Origin: Micropruina glycogenica
Lineage (GTDB): Bacteria > Actinomycetota > Actinomycetes > Propionibacteriales > Propionibacteriaceae
NCBI RefSeq assembly: GCF_900289045.1
Contig: NZ_LT985188.1
Location: forward strand, 2,170,001 to 2,234,000
Direction: 5' to 3'
DNA: 64,000 nt
Below the pieces are notes generated by a model, which was given only the letters and a program-made list of their open reading frames with translations, was not told the DNA's origin and ran no database searches. Shown in pieces: positions 1 through 9,739 of this stretch (positions are counted from its first letter, which is position 1; each line of letters opens with the position of its first letter). Both the position numbers and the translations under genes were made by a program.

Positions 1-327
1 GGAGTGGACGCCCTGGTGACCGACTACTCCTCAGTGCTGTTCGACTTCGCGGTGACCGGCGGGCCGATGGTGTTTCTGGCGCCCGACCTGGAGCACTACG
101 GCGCCACCCGCGGGCTGTACCTCGACTACGCGCAGGTCACCGGCGGCCGCTGGCAGCAGAACTGGGACGGCGTGCTCGACGCCCTGGAGCGGCTCGACAA
201 CAACACGGCGGTCAAGGATCGGGCATTGGCGCACACCGCCAAGGTGGCGGCTCTGGCCCACCGGCACACCGACGGACGCAGCGCCAAGCGGGTAGCCGGC
301 TACTTGCTGGAGCTCACCAGCCGTTAG
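1..327 (+). CDS. CDP-glycerol glycerophosphotransferase family protein, C-terminal fragment
   Basis: The reading frame is open from the first base of the window and stops with TAG, so only the last 108 residues are present. The fragment starts with VDALVTDYSSVLFDFAV and continues with a P-(M)-V-F-L segment and a LYLDY stretch. This TDYSS...D block is the conserved C-terminal signature of TagF/TagB-type CDP-glycerol:polyglycerophosphate transferases, which extend teichoic-acid-like polymers at the cytoplasmic membrane face. The next gene, a GT2 glycosyltransferase, is convergent and could serve the same cell-envelope polymer; that link is inference. The active-site half of the protein is outside the window, so the exact substrate cannot be judged. 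Confidence 0.8.
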   Translation, partial: GVDALVTDYSSVLFDFAVTGGPMVFLAPDLEHYGATRGLYLDYAQVTGGRWQQNWDGVLDALERLDNNTAVKDRALAHTAKVAALAHRHTDGRSAKRVAGYLLELTSR

Positions 328-350
328 TCGGTGGTCGAGGGTGTGCTGTT

Positions 351-369
351 GGTTGAGCCTGTCGAGACC
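351..369. repeat. short intergenic repeat, GGTYGAGCYTGTCGARACC family
   Basis: The 19-mer ggttgagcctgtcgagacc lies between two convergent genes. Close copies occur at 9663-9681 and 50785-50803, also outside coding sequence. Immediately after it, ACCCAC-CTC-GTGGGT (367-381) can fold into a small hairpin, and a degenerate further copy (gggtcgagcctgttgag) follows. No gene is seen in 328-443. Confidence 0.6.
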
Positions 370-443
370 CACCTCGTGGGTCGAGCCTGTTGAGTTGCCA
401 CCCGGGCTGACCAGCCTGCCTGCTGGCAGCCGGTCGTCGACGA

Positions 444-1487
444 TCACGCCTTCGACTTGGTGAGCCGCGAGGTGTCGACTGTGGTTTCGGCCCCGGTCAG
501 CAGGCCTCGAATGAACCCCGCCCCCCACGACAGGTGCATGATGCCGAGCACCGCCACGTTCAGCGCCCACTCACGCAGGTTTGCAGCACCCAGCGACTTG
601 GCCGACACCCACCCCAGGCCGGCCGCGTAAGCCAGCGGTGCTGCGTGCACGACGCTTGCGGTGCGTCCGAGCCGTCCGGGCAGCAGCCCGTTCAGTTGCG
701 CCACGGTCACCACGGCCGAGGCGCCCAGTGCCACCACCACCAGCGGCGGCGGCAGGTACTTCAGCGGCGTGCGGCGCTGCTCGCGAATCAGGTGCCCCCG
801 CCACACCCCGGTGGCGAACATCTGCCGGCGCAGGGTGGCCGGCTTCGCCCGCGGCCAGTAGGTGACGGCGACATCGGGGGTGTACCAGATCAGGTGCCCG
901 GCGGCGAGAATGCGCGAGTTGAGTTCCCAGTCCTCAGCCCGGCGCAGCGTCTCGTCGTAGCCGCCCACCTGCTCGAGCACCTCGCGCCGAAACACCCCCA
1001 GGTAGGCCGAATCGGACGGCCCCGCCTGCTTCGCCCCGTGGTACTGGCCCCCGCCGAGCCCCCACGGCGAGTTGTACGCGCGGGCGACCGCCGACTGAAA
1101 GGGCGTGCGGCCCTTGGCGTGCATCACGCCGCCGACGTTCACCGCGCCGGTCTGGTTGAGCAGGCCGACCATGGTGAGGGTGTAGTTCTCGGGCAGTTCG
1201 GCGTGCGCGTCGACCCGCACCACGATGGGGTGCCGGCTGGCGGCGATGGCCAGATTCAGCCCCACCGGAATGTCGTTGGCCGGGTTGCCGACCAGCCGCA
1301 CACGGTCGTCGGCGGCGGCGAGTTCGTGGGCGATCTCGGTGGTGCGGTCGGTGGACGCTCCGAGCGCGATGACCAGTTCGGCCTCGGCCGGGTAGCTCTG
1401 CGACAGCACCGCCGCCACCGCGTCGGCCAGGTAGCCCTCTTCGTTCAGCACCGGCATCACGTAGCTGACGGGAGGAAACTCGCTCAC
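444..1487 (-). CDS. Glycosyltransferase family 2, ExoA-like
   Basis: 347 residues from a GTG start. The N-terminal half is a GT-A domain: VSYVMPVLNEEGYLADAV at residue 7, a SYP segment, and VVRVDAHAELP near residue 90, where DAH stands in for the usual DXD metal/nucleotide-sugar motif. A central RAEDWELNSRI is the acceptor-side ED motif of inverting GT2 enzymes. The C-terminal third (from about residue 245) has two or three hydrophobic segments that would anchor it in the membrane. This architecture matches succinoglycan-type ExoA glycosyltransferases that add sugars to lipid-linked precursors. The donor and acceptor cannot be read from sequence. It is convergent with the glycerophosphotransferase gene, and a role in the same surface polymer is only suggested by position. 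Confidence 0.85.
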   Translation of the reverse strand: MSEFPPVSYVMPVLNEEGYLADAVAAVLSQSYPAEAELVIALGASTDRTTEIAHELAAADDRVRLVGNPANDIPVGLNLAIAASRHPIVVRVDAHAELPENYTLTMVGLLNQTGAVNVGGVMHAKGRTPFQSAVARAYNSPWGLGGGQYHGAKQAGPSDSAYLGVFRREVLEQVGGYDETLRRAEDWELNSRILAAGHLIWYTPDVAVTYWPRAKPATLRRQMFATGVWRGHLIREQRRTPLKYLPPPLVVVALGASAVVTVAQLNGLLPGRLGRTASVVHAAPLAYAAGLGWVSAKSLGAANLREWALNVAVLGIMHLSWGAGFIRGLLTGAETTVDTSRLTKSKA

Positions 1488-1509
1488 CCGGCGAGGCTAT
1501 CGCGAGCAG

Positions 1510-2649
1510 TCAGCGGCTGCCCCACTGCCACGTCGGGCGGGTCAGCAGTCCCTGATCGGTTACCTCGGTTTCGCCGTGCGGCTTGACCAGTTCATGGTGC
1601 AGCGCACCCGCCTCGACCAGGGAGCCGACCAGCACCGCCGAATGGGTCACCACCACGAGTTGGCAGCGCTTGGCGGCGGCGATCATCAGCCGGCCCAGGG
1701 CGGGCAGCACGTCGGGGTGCAGGGACGTCTCGGGCTCGTTCAGCACCATCAGGCTCGGGGGTCGTGGGCTGAACAGCGCCGCGGCCAGCAGCAGATAGCG
1801 CAGCGTGCCGTCGGAGAGTTCGCGGGCCGACAGCGGACGCAACAGGCCGCGTTGGGTGAGGGCCACCTCGAACCGTCCGTCGTGGTCGGCAACCGTGACG
1901 CCGCTGCCGTCGAAGGCGTCGGCGACGGCCGCCTGCAGCGGCCCGGCCCAGGCCGATTCGAGAATGGTCGCCACGGTGGCGGCCAGGTCGTGCCCGTCGC
2001 CGGCGAGCACCTCGGTGCGCGTGCCCACCTGGGGCTGCCGGGCGGGCGCGTCGGGGTCGACGCGAAAGCTGTCGTAAAACCTCCAGCCGCGCACGACGGC
2101 CCTGATCGCGGCCACCTCGGGCCGGTTCACCGGATCGGCGAACTCGTCGAGCACCGACGCCCAGGGCGGCAAACCGACGTTGTCGAAGCCACGGGCCGTC
2201 CGCTTGAGCAGCGTCGCTGCCGGGCGTAGCACCGGACCCGCCCAGATCAGCTCGCGCTTGATGATCGGGTCGCGGCCGAACATCGTCTGGCCCTGCTGTT
2301 GCGGCACCGGTAGACCGAGGTCGATCAGGTACCCGAACTCGTCGGCGGTGAACCCCAGTTGCAGGCTGACGGGCGCCAGCCGCCGTCCGGTGCCCTGAAT
2401 CGGCACTTCCCCGCGCCGCATCGCCCCGGTGATCTGTTCTGGCCCGGCCCACAGCACCGAACTGAGCCCGCCGGCCGCTGCGAGTGAGCCGATCAGGCGT
2501 CCGGTGGCGGTGTCGGCCAGCAGATGGAACGCGCGGTACAGGTTCGACTTGCCCGAGCCGTTGGCCCCGGTGACCGTAGTGAGCTCTGCCAGCGGCAGCA
2601 CCACATCGCGCAGGGAGCGATAGCCGTGCACGGCGAGGGTGTCGATCAT
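1510..2649 (-). CDS. AAA family ATPase, RecF/SMC-like (AAA_21 type)
   Basis: 379 residues from ATG. It shows the ABC-type ATPase layout of RecF/SMC-like proteins: Walker A GANGSGKS at about residue 29, an LSDGTLRYLLL signature (ABC signature region) at about 279, Walker B LMVLNEPETSLHP at about 299, and a switch histidine in VVTHSAVL. The section between the motifs is a short insertion with no coiled coil long enough for a true SMC arm. There is no neighbouring nuclease gene, so it is not an OLD-family nuclease or a recognisable defence pair. The family is common in actinobacterial chromosomes with unknown biological role. Ends 23 bp upstream of the GT2 start on the same strand, so the two may be co-transcribed. 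Confidence 0.8.
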   Translation of the reverse strand: MIDTLAVHGYRSLRDVVLPLAELTTVTGANGSGKSNLYRAFHLLADTATGRLIGSLAAAGGLSSVLWAGPEQITGAMRRGEVPIQGTGRRLAPVSLQLGFTADEFGYLIDLGLPVPQQQGQTMFGRDPIIKRELIWAGPVLRPAATLLKRTARGFDNVGLPPWASVLDEFADPVNRPEVAAIRAVVRGWRFYDSFRVDPDAPARQPQVGTRTEVLAGDGHDLAATVATILESAWAGPLQAAVADAFDGSGVTVADHDGRFEVALTQRGLLRPLSARELSDGTLRYLLLAAALFSPRPPSLMVLNEPETSLHPDVLPALGRLMIAAAKRCQLVVVTHSAVLVGSLVEAGALHHELVKPHGETEVTDQGLLTRPTWQWGSR

Positions 2650-3050
2650 GGGCAGACCCTAAGCGTCGCCACTGACACGATTTGGTGGGTTCGAGCCGTC
2701 CGGTGAGTTCGGCCGCGTCGCCAGCCGCCGATGATCCAGCGCCACAGGCGTTCAGGTGCTGCCGGGCTGACGGGCGATCTCGAGATCTCGGCAGGCTTTC
2801 GCCGTGGCTGCACACTTTCGCCCTGCAACACGACACCCTTCGGCCCGGGTGACATCGTGCAGCAATCTCGAGATCGCGGCTCCCCACCGAGGGCACTCCG
2901 GCCGACACCTGGCAACCTGAAACCACGAAGACGCCCGCACCATCATCTGGCGAGCCACGGAGGCGCCGGCTCGATTGCGACACCCCTCGCCATTGACCCG
3001 GGACGCGTCCGACATGACCTGGAATGCACTCCAAGGGGTTTGCTGAACCC
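2650..3050. other. 401-bp divergent intergenic region with an inverted repeat
   Basis: No credible gene; the small open frames here have no recognisable family or ribosome binding site. GCGATCTCGAGAT occurs at 2774-2786 and in exact inverted orientation at 2865-2877, so a 13-bp stem closing an approximately 78-base loop is possible. Each copy contains the self-complementary ATCTCGAGAT. An AAGGGG sequence at 3034-3039 is the likely ribosome binding site for the reductase starting at 3051. Confidence 0.5.
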
Positions 3051-4049
3051 ATGAGCGAACAGATCCCCACCCGCGTGCTCGGCACCGGCGACGCCGCCCT
3101 CACCGTCTCTACCCTCGGGCTGGGCTGCATGGGCATGTCGGAGTTCTACGGCACTCCCGACCACGCCGGCGGCCTGGCCACCATTCACCGAGCCCTCGAC
3201 CTGGGCGTCACCTTTCTCGACACCGCCGACATGGACGGCCCGTTCATCAACGAGAAACTGGTCGGCGAGGCGATCCGCGGCCGGCGCGACGAGGTGCAAC
3301 TGGCCACCAAGTTCGGCAACCAACGCGGTGACGACGGCGCCCGGCTGGGCGTGAACGGACGGCCCGAGTGCGTGCACAGCGCCTGCGACGCCTCGCTGCA
3401 ACGGCTCGGCGTCGACCACATCGACCTCTATTACCAGCATCGGGTCGACTTCACGGTGCCGATCGAAGAGACCATCGGAGCGATGAAAGAGCTAGTCGAG
3501 GCCGGAAAGGTGCGCTTCATCGGGTTGTCTGAGGCGTCACCCGAGACGATCCGCCGTGCGTACGCGGTGCACCCGATCACCGCGCTGCAGACCGAGTACT
3601 CGCTGTTCACCCGCGACCTGGAGGACGAGATCCTGCCGGTGCTTCGCGAGTTGGGCATCGGCCTGGTGCCGTACTCGCCGCTGGGCCGCGGCCTGCTGAC
3701 CGGCTCGATCACTGAAGAGCCACCGGCCGGAGACAGCCGTGCCACCGCCTACTTTCCGCGGTTCCAGGGGGAAGCGCTCGAGGCCAACCTGAAGCTGGTG
3801 GACGCCATCCGCGGCCTGGCCGATGCCCACGGCTGCACCCCCGGCCAACTCGCGCTGGCCTGGGTGCTGGCCCAGGGTGACGACGTGGTGCCGATTCCCG
3901 GCACCCGTCGGGTGACGTACCTGGAAGAGAACGTCGGCGCCCTGCAGGTGCGACTCAGTGCGGCCGACCTGCGCGCGTTGGCCGACGCCGTGCCGCGCGG
4001 CGCCGTGGTCGGTGACCGGTATGGCGACCTGAGCACCATCGACCGGTAG
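3051..4049 (+). CDS. Aldo/keto reductase family protein lacking the catalytic tyrosine
   Basis: 332 residues. I chose ATG 3051 over the in-frame ATG 3024 because AAGGGG precedes it and homology begins at [11 protein letters not shown]. It is an AKR13-like TIM-barrel oxidoreductase: [14 protein letters not shown] near residue 21, FLDTAD at 55-60, LATKFGN at 84-90, DLYYQHRVD at 125-133, IGLSEAS and [13 protein letters not shown]. Three residues of the AKR catalytic tetrad are present (Asp57, Lys87, His130), but the fourth, Tyr in the normal DTADxYG, is Asp62 (codon GAC at 3234-3236, one base from TAC). Classical carbonyl reduction uses that Tyr as proton donor, so activity as a normal AKR is doubtful. 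The rest of the protein is intact and full length, arguing against simple decay. Confidence 0.88.
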   Translation: MSEQIPTRVLGTGDAALTVSTLGLGCMGMSEFYGTPDHAGGLATIHRALDLGVTFLDTADMDGPFINEKLVGEAIRGRRDEVQLATKFGNQRGDDGARLGVNGRPECVHSACDASLQRLGVDHIDLYYQHRVDFTVPIEETIGAMKELVEAGKVRFIGLSEASPETIRRAYAVHPITALQTEYSLFTRDLEDEILPVLRELGIGLVPYSPLGRGLLTGSITEEPPAGDSRATAYFPRFQGEALEANLKLVDAIRGLADAHGCTPGQLALAWVLAQGDDVVPIPGTRRVTYLEENVGALQVRLSAADLRALADAVPRGAVVGDRYGDLSTIDR

Positions 4050-4066
4050 CCACAAGCAGCGACGCC

Positions 4067-4139
4067 GTCATCCCGGCGAACGCCGGATCTCCTTCATGCG
4101 TTCCGCTGTGGTCAGGTCCCGGGTCAAGCCCGGGACGAC
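4067..4139. repeat. REP/BIME-like palindromic repeat pair
   Basis: Two palindromic units face each other: GTCATCCCGGCG...CGCCGGATCTC at the left and GTCCCGGG-TCAAG-CCCGGGAC at 4116-4136 on the right. The same family appears at 7256-7337, 10615-10689 and 50707-50734. The right unit runs over the stop codon of the next gene (4124), so the last residues of that protein are encoded by repeat sequence. Confidence 0.7.
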
Positions 4140-5134
4140 GGGGGAACACCGCGGTCCACGGCGACCACCACCTTGCCGATCTGGCCGCCACGATCAACCA
4201 GCGCCAGCGCCTGCGGAGCCTGCGCCAGTGGCAGCGTGGCCGCCACCAACGGCGTGAGCCGGCCCGAGGCCACGAGTTCGAGCAGTGATCGGGTGATCTC
4301 GGGCTTGGCCGTCGCCATCAGGGGCACGAACTTTCGCGATCGTCCGATCGACAACACCACCCCGCGCAGCATGCGCCCCAGCGGGCCGAACACGTGGGCC
4401 TCGCCGCCGGCCACCGACACGAGCCGGCCACCGTCGCGCAACAGTTGCAGCAGGCTACGAAGCGGGGCCACGCCGCCGAGGTCGATGATCACGTCGTAGT
4501 GGTCGCGCGGCAGCGTGCCCAACTCTGCCCGATCGCTCACCTCGTCGGCACCCAGCCGGGTGAGCGCGTCGAACGCCTCGGGACGACTGAGCGCGTGCAC
4601 CCGGGCGCCGCGCAGCTTCGCCAGTTGCACCGCGAACGTGCCGACCCCTCCCCCGGCGCCGAGGATCAGCACCCGGCAGTCCGCCGAAACCGCCGCGGCC
4701 TCCAGCGCCTGCCAGGCGGTGCCACCGGCGAGCGGCACCGCGGCCGCGTCGACGTCCGAGACGTTGTCGGGAATCGCCACCACCTTGGCCGCCTCGGTCA
4801 GCACGGCCTGGGCGAGCCCGCCGCCGTCCAACTCGCCGGCGACGCGGTCGCCGAGGCTCAGCCCGGTCACTCCATCGCCCAGAGCCGTCACCCGGCCGGC
4901 GACGTCACGGCCCTGCACGGGCTGCTTGGGCCGGCTCAACCCGAAACCCAGCCGCACCAGCAGCGGCTCCCCGCGCATCAGCCGCACGTCGGCCGAGTTG
5001 AGCGCGGTGGCAGCCACGTCGATGAGAATCTGGCCCGGGCCTGGTTCGATGACCGGCAACTCGTTGCGGGTGACGGTCTCAGGGCCGCCGTAGGCGGCCT
5101 GGGTCCAGGCGATCATCGTGGTCGTTGTGGTCAT
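4124..5134 (-). CDS. Zinc-independent MDR family NAD(P)-dependent alcohol dehydrogenase / quinone oxidoreductase
   Basis: 336 residues. The sequence follows the medium-chain dehydrogenase/reductase fold: an N-terminal GroES-like substrate domain (VQGRDVAGRVTALGDGVTGLSLGDRV at about residue 73) and a Rossmann domain with LILGAGGGVGTFAVQLAKLRGARV near 155. The structural-zinc cysteine cluster and catalytic-zinc Cys/His of class III alcohol dehydrogenases are absent, so it belongs with quinone oxidoreductase/enoyl-reductase-like members. Its ATG overlaps the stop of the XRE regulator gene (ATGA), and that gene overlaps the membrane protein gene upstream, so it is the last gene of a three-gene operon controlled from 5791-5857. 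Substrate unknown. The extreme C-terminus is encoded inside a REP element. Confidence 0.85.
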   Translation of the reverse strand: MTTTTTMIAWTQAAYGGPETVTRNELPVIEPGPGQILIDVAATALNSADVRLMRGEPLLVRLGFGLSRPKQPVQGRDVAGRVTALGDGVTGLSLGDRVAGELDGGGLAQAVLTEAAKVVAIPDNVSDVDAAAVPLAGGTAWQALEAAAVSADCRVLILGAGGGVGTFAVQLAKLRGARVHALSRPEAFDALTRLGADEVSDRAELGTLPRDHYDVIIDLGGVAPLRSLLQLLRDGGRLVSVAGGEAHVFGPLGRMLRGVVLSIGRSRKFVPLMATAKPEITRSLLELVASGRLTPLVAATLPLAQAPQALALVDRGGQIGKVVVAVDRGVPPSSRA

Positions 5135-5349
5135 GGTTCCTCCGGGTAGGCGAAAACGTCGGTGAGTGGACGATCGAGGGCGTTGGCCAGCTGAAACGCA
5201 AGTTCGAGCGTGGGCGAGTAGCGCCCCTGTTCGATGGCGATCAGGGTCTGCCGGGTGACGCCGACGCTGGCGGCCAGGTCGGCCTGAGTGCGTCCAGCCG
5301 CTTCACGCAGGGTGCGAATGTGGTTGATCACGCGGGTGGGTCGCACCAT
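5131..5349 (-). CDS. XRE family helix-turn-helix transcriptional regulator, minimal type
   Basis: 72 residues from ATG 5349, whose A overlaps the upstream stop (TGATG); a GTG one codon earlier is also possible. Nearly the whole protein is one HTH_3 domain: IRTLREAAGRTQADLAASVG, VTRQTLIAIEQGRYSPTLELAFQLANALDRPLTDVF. Such short XRE proteins occur next to small integral membrane proteins in many Gram-positives. The operon start carries two TGTCAA-type palindromes on a promoter (5791-5857), which are the obvious operators for this protein; autoregulation is inferred. It is translationally coupled to genes on both sides. Confidence 0.88.
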   Translation of the reverse strand: MVRPTRVINHIRTLREAAGRTQADLAASVGVTRQTLIAIEQGRYSPTLELAFQLANALDRPLTDVFAYPEEP

Positions 5350-5780
5350 CACTGAAACCCGGCGCGATAGGCACCCAGCCGGGCGAGTCCGCCGACGAAC
5401 GCCGAGAGAAAGAAGCCCGTGAACAGGGTCACTCCGATCCAGAAGTGGGCCGCGTCGACCATCGCCAGAATCAACGCGGCGATGCCGCCGATGGTCAGAA
5501 AGCTCTGCCCCACCCGGTCGCCGAAGTGCTCGATCTCACGATCACGCTGGTCTTTGAGGTGGGCGTCACGGTCACCCCGGCCGGCGACGATGCCCCAAAC
5601 GATGCTGAGGGCGATGGACGCCACGATGCCGACGCCGATCGACCACAGCATCGGCGTGATCCAGTCGATGTCGTCGGGCGACGTGCCGGCCAGTTGTGGC
5701 AGCACGATCAAGAAGTAGGCGATGCCCACCGGTGCGCTCACGATCACCTGCGACCAGGTAACCCGTTCGATGTAGCCCAC
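5349..5780 (-). CDS. Small integral membrane protein with four predicted TM segments, partner of XRE regulator
   Basis: 143 residues, no enzyme motif recognised. Hydrophobic segments lie at about 10-28 (VIVSAPVGIAYFLIVLPQL), 45-67 (MLWSIGVGIVASIALSIVWGIV), 93-110 (LTIGGIAALILAMVDAA) and 114-135 (IGVTLFTGFFLSAFVGGLA). A charged cytosolic loop (GRGDRDAHLKDQRDREIEHFGDR) separates the second and third. It is the first gene of the operon that also holds the XRE regulator and the MDR oxidoreductase. Membrane protein plus tiny XRE gene is a recurring pair in Gram-positives, but its function is not established; I do not assign one. Confidence 0.75.
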   Translation of the reverse strand: MGYIERVTWSQVIVSAPVGIAYFLIVLPQLAGTSPDDIDWITPMLWSIGVGIVASIALSIVWGIVAGRGDRDAHLKDQRDREIEHFGDRVGQSFLTIGGIAALILAMVDAAHFWIGVTLFTGFFLSAFVGGLARLGAYRAGFQ

Positions 5781-5790
5781 GCGATCCTCC

Positions 5791-5857
5791 GTGTCAAAGA
5801 TTCTTTACACGTCGAGGGTAGGCGTCACTCCGTGCGATGTCAAGAATTCTTGACATC
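5791..5857 (-). promoter_or_regulatory. Promoter with two palindromic operators for the XRE operon
   Basis: A perfect 22-bp palindrome at 5836-5857 has the core TGTCAAGAATTCTTGACA. A second, imperfect copy at 5791-5810 reads GTGTCAAAGATTCTTTACAC; the centres are 46 bp apart. On the minus strand TTGACA (5838-5843), 17 bp, then TACCCT (5815-5820) forms a near-consensus promoter, so one operator covers the -35 box and the other lies just past the expected start point. This is a classic repression geometry for the XRE protein. Confidence 0.75.
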
Positions 5858-5974
5858 GGCTGCGGCATGGCTAGCCCGACCGGCCAAGCCCGTGGGACGA
5901 TTCCGCCGGACGCCGCCCGCATCAAACGGCCCACCTCACGGCTCCTCGGTGTGACATCACCCGATCGGAGGTTC

Positions 5975-7210
5975 ATGACGCTCACCCGTGAGGATCCACG
6001 CCCGCTGGCGCCAGAGGTTCGCTCGGCGACGCTGCGCGCCGTCGCGCTCGCGGTGGTCTCGGTCGCCGTCTACTGGGTGGTGACCACCTATGCAGACGAC
6101 GCCGTGCGGTTTCTGCGCTCTCTGGGGCTGCGGCAGCGAGACATCCAACCGTGGCAGTTGCCGGCCATGGCGGTGCTGATCGCGATACCGGGGTGGCACG
6201 TCCTCAGCGCCCTGCTGCAACTGGCCCGGGTGACTGGGCGCTACCTGACCGCTCGGCGCTGGGAACGCCAGCTCGACGACCCCGCCCGGGCCGCGGACGT
6301 GCCGCCGCTCGGCTCACACCTGATCACCGGCACTCGGGTCAGCGTCACCACGGCGATCGGCGCCATGGTCGGTGCCGTGCTGCTCACTCTGGGCTCGTTC
6401 GGGTTCGCCGTCGGCGCCGCGTTCAACCGGCTGCCCTTCCATGCCTCGGACGACGCGATCGGCTACGCCTGGCTGCTCGCGGTCAGCGGGTGTTGGGCGA
6501 TCTACCGCAGCAGCAAAGGGCTGGCCGTCGCCCGCCGCGCGGCGAAGGTGGAGCGGTTGTCGTCGTCCGGTCCGGCCGAGGTGGCCCTCAGTGCCGGCGC
6601 AAGGGCGGCGCAGGTGCCCACGCTGCACATCGAGTTCGCCGGCCCGCTGCGGCCCGCGCCGGGCCGCGGGTCGGTCGGCCGCATTCTCTACCTGCGGCTG
6701 TTCGACAACCTCGCCGGCACCAACCGGTTCGTGGAGCGCTGGCGGCGGCACGGGGTGGTCCATTACCTGCGCAGCGCCGACCAGGTGAGCGCCGACGAAC
6801 TCAAGACCTGGAGCGGACGAGTCGGCGACCTGTCGGTGTTCATCGACAACGACGCCGAACTCGACGAGTTTCTGGCCGCGTCGCAGCCCGTCGAGGGTCC
6901 CGACGGCTACCCGGCGGGCGAGTTGCTGTGCCACGGCAGCTACTGGAAGCGAGCGGTGCAGCGGCTGCTCACCGAGGTCGACCACGTGGTGCTCGACCTG
7001 ACCGGCTTCACCGCCGACCACGGCGGCACCGCGTTCGAGGTGCGCTCGGCGTTCGACCTGGTGGACGTCGCCCGGCTGAAGCTCACCGCCTCGCACTCCA
7101 GCGATACCCGGTTTCTGAACGCGCAGTTGCAGCACGCCTGGTCGCAACTGGCGGCCGATTCGCCCAACGCGGGCACCGGCGTCCGTGGGGTCACGGTGTA
7201 CGTGGGCTGA
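5975..7210 (+). CDS. Membrane protein of unknown function with a C-terminal cytosolic alpha/beta domain
   Basis: 411 residues from ATG 5975, preceded by GGAGG at 5968; the longer frame from 5837 starts inside the operator palindrome and is unlikely. Four hydrophobic segments lie at about 17-38, 62-84, 122-148 and 161-178. The C-terminal 210 residues are soluble and look like an alternating alpha/beta domain: RILYLRLFDNLAGTNRFVERW (about 236), VHYLRSADQVSADELKTW, LSVFIDND, and HVVLDLTGFTADHGGTAFEV near 337-356. The last block, a buried strand followed by a Gly/Asp-rich loop and an acidic helix, recalls TIR-like or other Rossmann-like modules that bind nucleotide ligands, but no catalytic Glu can be assigned. 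It is divergent from the XRE operon. Function unknown. Confidence 0.7.
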   Translation: MTLTREDPRPLAPEVRSATLRAVALAVVSVAVYWVVTTYADDAVRFLRSLGLRQRDIQPWQLPAMAVLIAIPGWHVLSALLQLARVTGRYLTARRWERQLDDPARAADVPPLGSHLITGTRVSVTTAIGAMVGAVLLTLGSFGFAVGAAFNRLPFHASDDAIGYAWLLAVSGCWAIYRSSKGLAVARRAAKVERLSSSGPAEVALSAGARAAQVPTLHIEFAGPLRPAPGRGSVGRILYLRLFDNLAGTNRFVERWRRHGVVHYLRSADQVSADELKTWSGRVGDLSVFIDNDAELDEFLAASQPVEGPDGYPAGELLCHGSYWKRAVQRLLTEVDHVVLDLTGFTADHGGTAFEVRSAFDLVDVARLKLTASHSSDTRFLNAQLQHAWSQLAADSPNAGTGVRGVTVYVG

Positions 7211-7255
7211 TCAAAGACAGCGCCGATCGCCTGTCGAGATCATGGCCCGCCCCTC

Positions 7256-7337
7256 GTCATTCCGGCGGAAGCCGGAATCTCTGCCCGCACGGCGCCGTCG
7301 GGTGCGGTTGTGAGATCCCGGCGTCCGCCGGGATGAC
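7256..7337. repeat. REP/BIME-like palindromic repeat pair
   Basis: Left unit 7256-7281 begins GTCATTCCGGCGGAAGCCGG; right unit 7312-7337 is the inverted copy ending CGCCGGGATGAC. Each 26-base unit is itself a hairpin and the two together form a larger cruciform. Located between the orphan membrane protein and icd. Confidence 0.8.
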
Positions 7338-7430
7338 GAAAGGGAGCGTCCGCCGGGACACCCGAACCCACCGGCCTGGGATTGGTAGTCTCCTGACGTC
7401 CCAGTCACCGCCAGGCACCGAAGGGTCACG

Positions 7431-9656
<2,226 letters not shown>

Positions 9657-9662
9657 GCCGCT

Positions 9663-9681
9663 GGTTGAGCTTGTCGAAACC
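9663..9681. repeat. short intergenic repeat, GGTYGAGCYTGTCGARACC family
   Basis: ggttgagcttgtcgaaacc follows the icd stop by 7 bp and is 17/19 identical to 351-369. The following gctcgaccagc (9695-9705) is a partial inverted copy that could pair with it as a weak terminator. Confidence 0.55.
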
Positions 9682-9739
9682 AGGTCTCGCCAAGCTCGAC
9701 CAGCGATGCACCGAGGTCAACGACCGGTACCCTTGCGCG

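Noticed and set aside
1510-2649. The AAA ATPase as part of an anti-phage system (OLD/Gabija/retron-type)
   Set aside because: No TOPRIM domain in the protein and no nuclease, helicase or reverse transcriptase partner next to it.
2646-2915. 89-codon minus-strand frame in the gap before the aldo/keto reductase
   Set aside because: No ribosome site, no family likeness, and it spans the palindromic repeat region.
5837-5974. Longer N-terminus for the orphan membrane protein from ATG 5837
   Set aside because: It would start inside the 22-bp operator palindrome; GGAGG before ATG 5975 is a better start.
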